Shown here: in pieces, positions 17,801-27,500 of the stretch
Numbering within the stretch: the first letter of the stretch is position 1
How the letters are laid out: each line of letters starts with the position of its first letter
Assembly (NCBI GenBank): GCA_027490305.1
Contig: JAIXYI010000050.1
Location: 62,001-126,000, forward strand
Length of the DNA: 64,000 nt
Source of the DNA: Flavobacteriaceae bacterium
GTDB taxonomy: Bacteria; Bacteroidota; Bacteroidia; Flavobacteriales; Flavobacteriaceae
Reading direction: 5' to 3'
Made by a program: the position numbers and the translations under genes
Notes under the pieces: model-generated
Told to the model about the DNA's origin: nothing
The model's input: the letters and a program-made list of their open reading frames with translations, nothing else
Databases searched by the model: none

Positions 17801-20800
17801 CCGGAAGAAAATCTGGATGTTTTCAGCAAACAGTTCTTTGGAATTGTCAAGTTCCGAATAATTGGCCACCATTTCATCATTGTTCTTCTGGTGGTAATCA
17901 ATCAGTTCCTGTGCCGTATTGTATTCAAAGGTCAGTCGAACCAATGTTGAATCGCCATGAGGGTTGTCCCGGAACAATGTCTGTTCGTAAGCGCTGGTGA
18001 GCAACAGCGGATTTTCCTTCTGAATAAGGGTAGCGGTTATGTTTCCGGGTGGCAGTAGCCCGACTGCCGGTTTCAGCTCGGTATGTACGGGCCAGATGAC
18101 GTCGCTTGATACCGCCCTGCTGAACCAGTTTATTCCGTAAGAGGAATACTCGATGTCACCACTTTGCTTAACGGCATGGGTATACAATGGAAACCCGGGA
18201 TCCGGAATGATCAGCGAAACGGTCTCGTTTGTGAAGTCCGGAGGCGTTCCGCTTGCATCAATATTGAAGTATTCGGGATCGTATGACAGTTCGGGTTTCG
18301 CCCAGGCTGAGGCACCCTGGTCGCGGTATTCGAGTCCGGCGAAGACAGCCGGTGTATGCTCTGCCGAAATGAATTCAAACGGACTAAAATAGAACGGAGC
18401 ATTGAACGGTTCTTCAGGCTCCTGTTCGGGGAACAGCGAATAATAGCGTGTACGGCCATCTGGCGAGTAGCCATCTTCCGTGAGGTCCACACTTGCATAT
18501 GGATCCGCCGGTATATTTTCCCCATCACCTTCCTCGTCGCCTTCGTCTATCTCCTGTCCGTTGCCATTACCAGAGAAAAAGAATCCGGGTATAGGTTCTT
18601 TGAGGTCCACAGGAATACAAAGCCTTTGGTCACGTAGAGAAGTAGGTAATGAACAATAGAGGTGTTGGACCTCGCGGGCACCCAAACCGTCTTCCAGGTC
18701 TGCGAACGTAATGTATTCGGCAAGGTACAGATACTGCACACCCTCTACTGCCTGTTTGGAAAGGTCAAGGGTTCCTAATCCTACCATACGCGCAATATGG
18801 TAGTCAAGAGCGCCCATGTTGAGTGTGTCAAGATAGGAGATCTCTATACTATTCGCAGTCGCGGTCGGAGTGTCGGTGTCTTCGGGGATATACGGATCGT
18901 AAGCCGGCTCGTAGCCAGGGGTGTTGTAATCAGGATCCTCCATGTTACAGGCGACGGCGTCACCCTGGTTGACATACGGAAAATACTCAATGGCCCTGAT
19001 ATTGTCGGCAGCGTCGCTTAGTTCGATATACCTTTCAACCGCCGTAAGGATGCGCTCCATAGGATCCACATCGTTCCCGTTCCACTTGCGTTTGTAGTTA
19101 TCGACGTTGACATACGCCAAGTCATTGTAACGCAGCCAGGGATCAAGACAGTGCTGAAAAGGTTCAAGGCGCTGGAAGGACGTACTGGTTTCCCGCGTCA
19201 GGGCGTATTTTCCTATAAATTGCCAGGTATTGGCGTCTTTGGCAGCGAGAATGGAATTGGAATAGAATTCAAAGCCGAATTTTACGGCGTAAGCGCCCGT
19301 TGCCTTGAAACGAATACTCCTGATATTCTCCGATACGAGGGGTTTTTCATTTAGTTCCGCAGCCGTGTATTTTTTGCGAAGGGAGGTGGTTTTATCAGCC
19401 GTGATCTTGTTCTCCAGGACGGAAAGCACTTCTACCAGAATGAAATCGGCGTTGGATGTAACCTCAAACACGGGTCGGATGGTAAAGCTCAACTCGGTTT
19501 TATTTTCGATTTCAATCAGGGAGTTGCCATACTGTGCAATAAAACCTAACGGATCATCAGACGGGTTTAGGCTGTTTCGCACCTGGGTATACTTGGCATT
19601 GTCCCGGAAATGCACATGGAAAAACTTTCCGGAAACCTCATAAAGCCAGAATTTACTGCCTGACGTCTCAACAATTTGTGCCGGCTGTTGCCCGAGATTG
19701 AGCACTACCGGTTTCACCTCGTAAGGCGTCCGGTAGACGCGCACATAATCATTTGGCTTGTTGAAATTGAAATTGGTCGTTGCGTAATCGGCTTTTGGCA
19801 GGTGGTCGACAAGGGCGCCCCGGAAGGCCCATCTGAGGTGTATGCCTTTCGTACTGTCTTCGCCGACTGAGCCCGCCGCCTGCAGATAAAGATTCCCGGA
19901 TTGTATCGAGGCATAATCTGTCAGGTCAAGCGTATTTTCACAACTGCAGTTGCCCAGCGTCGAGAGGTATTCAAAGATATAAGCAACAGCCTCCATGGCG
20001 GCATAGTAGTAAGCGGACTGTCCAGAATCGGGTTTTGAGCCGGAAAACGCTTTGATGGCCTCCAGTTGGTAGAACAGATTGGGGATGATCGAATATTGTG
20101 GGAAGGCATTTGCGAGCTCTTGCAGCGACTTTACAAAAGTGTTGAAACACGTTTTATATGCGCTGTACTTCGGAGGAAATGACTGATTTTCTGAAACCTT
20201 TTGAATACAATCGTAAAACGATTTGGACAACTTGATATAAGCAGCGCAGAATTCAGTGTCTTTGATACACGGGTTCAGGTTGTCGCAAACGACCTTTACG
20301 ATAGAATTGATGTTTATGACTTCGACACCCGACGGATCTACAAGTTTATTATCCCAATCAATAAAATAATAGGGGTTGTCGCTGATGTACATCAGGAAAC
20401 CCTTGTCGTCAATAAAGGGTACGTCAATATCACTCGTCTTGCAACTGGTCATGTTCAGGTCCAGAAGCGCTACATTCTTTGGCAGGTCAGGCGTAACGGA
20501 TTCGCCCGTGTTAATGACAAGATTTTGGTCGGTAACGTCAAAAAGAATACCGGTAGCGTATTGGTACTCAAAGACGAATTTCTTGGTCCATACGGCTTCA
20601 AAATCATGTGTCATTTTTGTAATGACGGACTGATCCCGGAATGTATATTCCTCTAAGTAGATATGTGTACTATTGTATTTAAGCGAACTGATATGAGGTC
20701 CGGGAAAATACGCCCTGCTGTTTTCCATTACTACCGACGATCCGGTAGCGTTGAATTTCACAAAAAACGGGACTTCATAATGTAGGTGCGCAATGATACT

Positions 20801-21499
20801 CGAACCCTTATAGAACATGTCCCTGATAGGGCTTCCTAACTCGTTATAGTTGCTGTCGCTGTCAATACGCTTCAATACCGTAGTGAGGCCTAAGTCTATT
20901 TCAAGTATAGTACCTTTACGCCGCTTTTCCTTATTTACCGATGTGCCGTATAACGCAATCTTACCAGGGCCTTTCACGACTCCTGCGACTTCAAACTGAT
21001 AACCTTGTGTTGAGCTGAGTGTGCGGCTGGCGGTTATTACACCCGATCCGTTAAACCTGAAAATCCGGGTGTTACCCGTGTCGTGTTCTGTGGCGGCCAT
21101 CACATAACTTTCATCTCCAATGTCAATGAAATAATGGAAGTTAGTAGTATTTGACAGGCTTGCCGGAAAGGAGTTTGCCAGCTTCCTCTTCCAAATTATG
21201 GCGCCGTCGGAGCTAAAGCGGAAGATATAATACGTCTCGTTTAGCTTGGATGAACCAAGCACAAGGAAGTCTGAATTCCCAGTACAGGCCAATAGGCGCG
21301 TAAAATCCAGTCCGCCTTCCATCATGAAGGATTTTTCCCAGACCACATTTCCGGAAAGATCGAGCTTCTGAAGCGTTCCCCGGGATTCTGTCTCACCTAT
21401 CACTTCTCGTCCCGCGCTGTATACAGCGTTTCCTATTTTGAGGGAATGAAAATATTTATAGGCCCCGTTCTCTCTGATATATTGATTAAAAAAAGGCAT
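14885..21499 (-). CDS. Giant protein (2204 aa): beta-propeller-like module, Cys-rich helical module, long beta region, C-terminal FN3-like part
   Basis: A 2204-residue protein of unknown function without signal peptide or T9SS sorting domain. Residues 1-350 form a propeller-like series of strands with repeated 'LDLSGNVVWEKSF'-type units. Residues 350-520 are a Cys-rich helical module that starts CKTSDID, contains CIKDTEFCAAY and ends LGNCSCEN. A segment beginning GIHLRWAFRGALVDHLPKAD follows, then a long beta-rich region with a very acidic stretch near residue 980, and FN3-like strands from about residue 1885. The first two modules are homologous to residues 1528-2045 of the neighbouring 2624-residue protein. 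It starts 12 bases after that gene and 45 bases before the tail-fibre-like gene. It probably acts outside the cell or as part of a large assembly, an inference from domain type only. Confidence 0.8.
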   Translation of the reverse strand: MPFFNQYIRENGAYKYFHSLKIGNAVYSAGREVIGETESRGTLQKLDLSGNVVWEKSFMMEGGLDFTRLLACTGNSDFLVLGSSKLNETYYIFRFSSDGAIIWKRKLANSFPASLSNTTNFHYFIDIGDESYVMAATEHDTGNTRIFRFNGSGVITASRTLSSTQGYQFEVAGVVKGPGKIALYGTSVNKEKRRKGTILEIDLGLTTVLKRIDSDSNYNELGSPIRDMFYKGSSIIAHLHYEVPFFVKFNATGSSVVMENSRAYFPGPHISSLKYNSTHIYLEEYTFRDQSVITKMTHDFEAVWTKKFVFEYQYATGILFDVTDQNLVINTGESVTPDLPKNVALLDLNMTSCKTSDIDVPFIDDKGFLMYISDNPYYFIDWDNKLVDPSGVEVININSIVKVVCDNLNPCIKDTEFCAAYIKLSKSFYDCIQKVSENQSFPPKYSAYKTCFNTFVKSLQELANAFPQYSIIPNLFYQLEAIKAFSGSKPDSGQSAYYYAAMEAVAYIFEYLSTLGNCSCENTLDLTDYASIQSGNLYLQAAGSVGEDSTKGIHLRWAFRGALVDHLPKADYATTNFNFNKPNDYVRVYRTPYEVKPVVLNLGQQPAQIVETSGSKFWLYEVSGKFFHVHFRDNAKYTQVRNSLNPSDDPLGFIAQYGNSLIEIENKTELSFTIRPVFEVTSNADFILVEVLSVLENKITADKTTSLRKKYTAAELNEKPLVSENIRSIRFKATGAYAVKFGFEFYSNSILAAKDANTWQFIGKYALTRETSTSFQRLEPFQHCLDPWLRYNDLAYVNVDNYKRKWNGNDVDPMERILTAVERYIELSDAADNIRAIEYFPYVNQGDAVACNMEDPDYNTPGYEPAYDPYIPEDTDTPTATANSIEISYLDTLNMGALDYHIARMVGLGTLDLSKQAVEGVQYLYLAEYITFADLEDGLGAREVQHLYCSLPTSLRDQRLCIPVDLKEPIPGFFFSGNGNGQEIDEGDEEGDGENIPADPYASVDLTEDGYSPDGRTRYYSLFPEQEPEEPFNAPFYFSPFEFISAEHTPAVFAGLEYRDQGASAWAKPELSYDPEYFNIDASGTPPDFTNETVSLIIPDPGFPLYTHAVKQSGDIEYSSYGINWFSRAVSSDVIWPVHTELKPAVGLLPPGNITATLIQKENPLLLTSAYEQTLFRDNPHGDSTLVRLTFEYNTAQELIDYHQKNNDEMVANYSELDNSKELFAENIQIFFRNRVPDSISGQISNVISNDNPLLLVVETAPYVFASNNESIVPVVPTGAAANFIGSIMLVDNVQYVVQEVDTSSTYPKFTIFKADASGALIDENSTFDPEAILINPTAGSLFAVVENMQNESAWGVPNPMPLYVNIDLDDIHREDGILYKNLDCSTETHVQKFRGVYKQATVEKVLEKVDENGDIIIQPNPAPGTYTELHLGLYKITFNIPEGSVNGFSLPQHSQYHLQDTHNGLDSVEWYNGTARLHVLSPVGKTERKNFKVVSTENIGTSNNLVIYIQDPTFPTDPTQLNAYAGNIMPPGNTPESSVQYVNYYPGYKVYLYENAATGLQEANVLPTGDDDVRYTIFGLRSHDDDKNLDSKLSVPALMFAQANVAPMQPELPLGGKYATRPDYFGKASYTFRTKYGTPTNHHKPYAVQFSRASDIQLLGAVYNNTPLGYTTDTREPILNTVEDIMQNIFLDGEEEYYINRWNDFLSFDHPDGFFSEIDGKTMPIPDNPDFIRGINDFIHAHNAFYNLVQPDAEDDLPADFNLSTVVIHASPQNDELTVMDFFRDVIFNCFVPLTEIPIIYNYVNGSTYKPIPKKQVIRDRNGELLKPEDPLFDMAPMMKRIDPAGSQYESQFTDFGLDGASNAKYFYVTREFNIQMKASDYSPIAGPISLVNTAPPIAPEIVKTLQILENRRIGTSAEIQLKINVYPKAQNIAKASVYRAINPSDALSVRTMDLIRVYDLEDDALVSQNQWTLSDDFSDLPQVPYGDPIFYRITVSRKIRYNDKDLIEITEYAPSEASKLIVTNINENYSPESPVLKYTAGDFNPATDSVLNYVTFSWNETCYKGNYHLYKMTNQGNWIEIGRVMARKDLPAGTYEVYNQDGTGNWVNTVHPGMFQSVGGNLYLQMALTDLATGQIEVKSPDGTPVYHHFKVIAENTSGLLSTTERRLTLYDPASYQSDGGIAPDNNPNGMIVEGTFIVRPD

Positions 21500-21510
21500 G
21501 TCTGGTTTTG

Positions 21511-24500
21511 TTAATAGTTGGACAAATCAATCGTCAGGTCTTCGCTTGCGACGATTGGATAGTTGATTTTAGGGTCATTACCCGGCGCCAGATTCTCATA
21601 TTTCTTATAGTGGAACCTGAGTTTCAGGTTTCCGGACAGCTCGTGTGCGGGGTTCATGATAATGGCCTGGGAGTTGTCTTTGGAGAATAACACCACGTAG
21701 GAGAGATCAGGAGCCGTTCCATCCAAAACCTGAAGGATACCGTGCACATCGGTGGCCGGATTCAACGGCAACACGAGGTTTCCTTTAATGACTGCCTGCG
21801 GGAATTTCGGATTGTTAAACGGTTCAGGATTTCGTACGATGACAGCAATTATCTTGTTGTTCAATTCATTTCGCACCAGATTCACCTCTGTAGAAATCGG
21901 TGCATCCCAAGGCTTGAATCCAAGAATTCCTTCAAAAACACGGTCATACGGATGCTGGTAATCGTTCGTCAGCGTCTCTATTACGGATGACGGAAGCCCG
22001 GTGAGCGCCTGCCCGTTTATTGTAGCATAAGCGGCATCGAGTTCTTCTGGACTAAATCCTTTTTTATAAATGAAAACGGACTCGCGGGTGGTTGAGACGC
22101 CTTGTATCTTTTCTTCGAGGTAGAAACTCCGTACCTGCGCGCTGAAGTCTTTGTAGCGCGAGGTCTTGAAGATAAATTTGTGTACTTCGCGGGTCTCTTC
22201 CACCGTATTTTCCAACTGGCCATCATGATTCACATCATACATGTTGTTGACGATGACGGTATACAGTTTATCCGGTTTCAGGTTCTTTGGCGTGATGGTG
22301 GTAAACTTCGACGCCGGCTTGGTAATCTCAATTTCGCCCAAACAGTTGTCAGCACTAATCATATTGAAGTAATGGCTGATGGCAAAAGGCAGTTGCGGAT
22401 TTTCGTCTACGTTCCACGTCTCAATGGTTTGAGGTATCGTCGTAATGGAAGACGTGTAGTCTAGTGACGGCGGGTTTGTGATCAGAATGTTCTCTACAGG
22501 ATCCTTAATGACGATTTTTATGCGTCCGGCCAAAGCAGGCTTTCCTTTATACGGCTGCCAGCCATTGAAGAAATGGGTCGCATAGGCCTTATTGTAGTAC
22601 AGACAGATCTGTGTGGTGTCACCCACCTCGTCATTATAGAAGAGTGGTTTGGCACTCAGCAGGTTGCCATCGGCATTCGGATACGAACGGTCATAGTCGA
22701 TATAACGGCGCAGTGAGGTAAGCGCGAATTTATCGGCATGGGCCACTACCTTCAACGGTTTAGGCGGGTTCGATCCCGGAATCATGATAAGGGCCAGGCT
22801 GTCGGCATTCCTTAGTGTGCCGGTGGTTTCTTCATAGATAAAGCCCTGGCTGTTGCTGATGTAAAGCGTGTCAGGATTGCCGTTTTCGTGCACTTCGTAT
22901 AGTCCATCTGCGTGCACCGCATAGAAACCGTTGTCGAGCCGCAGCAGCTTATCGCCCGGTTTCAGGGCGGTATCCCCGTAGTCGGACTTTTCATGGGTAT
23001 GGAAGTAGCCCAACGGACCTCCCGTTGTAAACCCATAAGTGAACGGATACAATTGGTTATTTGCCGTGACGTTGTCTACGATATCCCGCAGCTTAAAGTG
23101 CACATAATAACTGGTGTCAGGGCGCCATATCGGCTGGATGAATTTGGTGATACCGTTTACTGCCGCCTGTGCATCCTCCGAAATCGCCGTCTGGCCTGGG
23201 ATGTTGATATTGTATTCGTAATCCTCAAGGGCCAGCCAGCATATCTGGTGGATCATCGTCACGGTTTTGTCGTCACATTCGCACACACAGTTCCCCAGTT
23301 CCGCAAGGTAATTGAGGATGGAGGCAACGGCATTCCAGGCATTAAGGTAGCTAGCTGCGTCCAGGTATTTCAGGAATTCCTCAATCGCCTTCAGTTCTGC
23401 TTCCAGGTGTTTGGGCAGCTCGTAAGAGGTAGGAAAGGCATAGATAAGTTCCTTGATGATGCCGAAATAGGCTGCCTGTTGGTTGTAATCGACATCTCCT
23501 GAACTGTTGGGATTCGCGAGACTGTCTTCGAAAATACTGAGGATGCTGTTATACAATCCACAGACTTCCGTATTCTCTTCTCCACATCCCGATGGGCAGT
23601 ATTCCTTGATCGTCGATGTGATATCCGATTTTCTACATTCAACCGCATCCAGGTTGATATTGGTTTTTTTCTGGTTTACCGCCCGTTTTTTAACGTTCAC
23701 CGAGAAGCGTTCCGCTACGCCTTCGAGATCATGCGTCAGGCAGCTACGGAAGGCACCATCGGTGTGTGCCACCAGCGATCCTTCTTTTTGGTTGAAGCAG
23801 GTAAGCGTGATTTTTCCCGATATGGGGTCATAGGTGAAGTTTCGGATACCGTTGGCACCACTGTTCAGTGCGATTTCTTTCACCCAGTTTATCGAGTAGT
23901 CGTACGAAAACTGGTAGAGTTCGCCGTTATAGTCGTCGTGCACCAACACGTAGAATACATCGGTACCCAATTGCAATAGGGCATGACGGTTACGCGTATT
24001 CAATATTCGCCATCCAGTGGTGGTTCCTTCGTCCTGGATTCGGGTAACAAATACAGCGTCGTATTTGCTGTCGTATCCGGTCACCAGATAACCATTAGCG
24101 CGGATTTTGACATCATGGAGCGTGGTATATCCCTGGGTAAGGTATAATGCTGCCGTCACATCAAGATTATTGTCAAGTGCTATGACCGTGCCACGCGACT
24201 CCTGGTTTTCGCCCTCGAGGAAACGTCCTGCGGTCACAAGCCCTATCTCGCCTGAATCAATGGCGTTGATGATGTATTCTTCTTCGGTGATGAAAAGAAG
24301 TTGGCCGGAGATGAAATTCAACATGCTGTCGATTTTGACGACGGTCGGCTCTTTGTTTGTGTCGATTTGATTTCGGTCGGAGATGGTCATATAGAAGGCA
24401 AATTCACCAACTACCGGGTCGATATTGATGACCACGTCCTTATCTGACCATTCAAGATGTTTCATCACAATTACCTTCCCGTCTTCGTGGTAGAATGTCA

Positions 24501-27500
24501 GGAGGTAGTTTTCATCGCCACAGGTTGCGTACACGATATAACGGAATTCGCTTTCTTCGGGTACCGGCGAATAATATTGAATTTGTATGATATGTCGGAA
24601 CACAACCGGCACACCTTTGCCAAGGTCATAAGTCGCTTCCCACGCGACACTTCCATCGGGTTTAAGCTTAGTGATAAGACCGTTACCCGATGTACTTCCG
24701 ATTGCATAGATGAACCTGTTGCCCTGCTCGGTGAATTCCTTCGCGTAATGGTAATTCAGCTTGTCTTTCTTGCTATAGCGGTTGATGAACGTGCCAGGTA
24801 TGCCGGAAGCCGTTCCGCAGGTCAGGGCGTGAAGCTGCGCCAGCAGATCATCCACCGGCAGTATCTCACCCTGCAGGAATCCGAGGGAAATAAGGTTGTT
24901 GTCATTTTCGATGTCCGAAATCTGCTCGTTCAGTAAGGCAATCTGCAGGCTTACCGAAGGGTCGTAGAGCGGCTCTACGATAATGCGCGTCACGGCCCGC
25001 CAGTCACTGTGGATGATGGTCCAGTTATGGTGGTTGTATTCAATCGGATTGGCGAGGTTATCAGCGGAAACCTCCATTACGTAAGGTTCATACACATTCG
25101 CGGCTGATGGATCGGGGTTTCCGTATACGACGTTGAAAAGCTGGTCGTTGTCCGGCGTTTGGATGATGGCATAGAACTTCAGTCGCACGCCATCCTTATA
25201 GTTGCTAAGCCGCAGCGTCACTTCCACAGAAGGCTGCGGGAGCGTGATCTGCATGCTGTTCCAGTTGTCAAATGCCAGTGACTTCGCCAGGCCGAACGGA
25301 TTGGCAGCATCTGTTATGGAAGCAAAATCATTGTCATTCAAACTGATTAGTTGGAAGGCCGCATTGTTCGCATACAAAAGCATATTCGGATCACCACAGT
25401 AGTAGTGCGCGTTCAGCGGTTTAAACAGGAAGTTAGCACAACTTGCTTCTATTGCCTGTCCTTCGCAGAAAAGCGTAGTGGCTGTGACGCCGTATTGTTC
25501 GGGCACATACCAGCCCGCCTGGCCCTGTTCCGTATACGAGAAAGGCGTGGTAGCCAAAAGACGTACCGTGTTGTATTTACCGTCCGTTTTTTGGAACTGT
25601 CCGATTTTGAGATTGGCAAAATCCGTCGGGTTGGCATTTGGATAAAGCGCTTCATACGGATGGTAGTTCTCCCATGTAGAGCCATTCCAGAACTTGATGG
25701 AAATCTCCTCGATGCGGTAAACGTGCTTCACCTGTCGGATGTCGCGACCCTTAATCTGACTTACCGGTGGTATCAGGTCGACATAGTCTTGTGCCGGATT
25801 GTTGACACCGCCAATCAGTTTCCGTACGGTATCATTCGGGTCACTTACGTTTCCAGGCAGGAGGCCCTTTTCCGTACGGATGTCAATGTAGGTGTCAAGC
25901 GGGATGATGTGTTTGAGGATGTCTGCATCCGGCGCCTCGTCGATCGTCGGCACACTGGTCAGGTAGCCGAGGGCAAAGGCCTCATTCGACAACATGTTCA
26001 CCCCTTTTACCAAGTCTGGAATCGCATTGACGTTTGACTCGCTGATCATCGGGTTAATAGGCTTGCGGTCGACGTTTTTGTTGATATTCCAAACCACTTC
26101 AAGGTGGCCCCTGAACCTGAACAGCGTGATACGCCATACACGGATTCGTATCTTGAAATAGAATTTTCCGTACAGAAGGAACGGTTTTGGCGCTTCTACA
26201 CCAAACATGATGCCTACTGATAGTTCCAGCCTGACGAACAAGACCTTGATGTCGGCGTCTACACCGGCCATCAGATACGCCCCTATCTGCGGTCGTTCGA
26301 AACTGATCCGTCCGCCAATCTCAATAAACGCATGGGCCTTGACTTTGATGACACCGTAGTTGCGGTTGAAGTTGAATTCGCCCCTTGCGCCCGCCTTTAT
26401 TCCCTGGGCAGAAAGCATCACGTAACTCTTGATCGTCAGCAGTGTGATGATTTTGGCAGTCACCGGATTGGTATCCGTTCCGATATTGACATACCACGGT
26501 CGCTGGTTCTTGAAGAAGAAGCCCATTTGCACGTCGGCATACACGGTAAGAATCGATCCGCTCTTGGTCGGCATCTTGAAGTCGGCACCAAATCCGAATT
26601 CGAGTGAATCGTCGCCCACCGCCACAAAAGCAAAGAACGGAGGATCTTTGGTTTCCTGCAGTCCCAATCGTGCGGAGAGAATCCCCGCGCGGCCATCGAT
26701 CATGAAAAGAGACGGAATCGAAAGCAGGACGAAGGCCTTTATGTTGAGAACGGTCCCGTTATCCCCAGAGGTTCCCAAAGAAGCGCCCGCCCCAATAGAG
26801 ATGGGTTTATCGTGGCCTTTTGTCTTGTCGGGACCATTGAATTTACGCACGTTGATGCCGCGTTGGGGAGCCTTGTAGTAGTCATACCAGGTATTGACAC
26901 CCGAGACCATGCCAATAGCTTCTTTTTCGGCTACATAGCGATAGCCCAACAGGCCGCGGAAACCATAAATGGCAAATGTACCTAATGGAATGGGTACGGG
27001 TGGTTCGATTTCGGCGTCAATGATGAAGGCCGGATATTTCGGCATAAGCTTCATATCGGCACTGCCGGAAATCCTTGCTTTCGGGATCTGCACCTTGATG
27101 CCGCCCGCGTATTCTTTCGATACGCCCGGTTCCGGAATTGACAGCCATCCGTTGATAATGGCCACGGGCGATTTAGACGGTATGGTAAGATCCAGGTAAA
27201 GGGTTTGGATATGTAGGTAGGAATGCGGTTTGTTGGGAAGGTCATCCACGCAATAATAGAACTTGACACCGTCTCCGCGGATTTCCACTCCGAGCGGGTC
27301 GACACTGATGCCACCGTCGAAGCCGAAGTAGTTGAATTTCCGCATTTCGCCATTGTATTCCTGCTGGTGGGAACCATAGTGGATGGCGCTTACCGTAATT
27401 TCGACCGGTCCGAGTTTCAGGATGATCGGTTTGACCAGTTGGAGCGATCCGCCCTTGAACTCGATAGTGCCATCACTGTAAATACGAAGGCGCTCGATTT

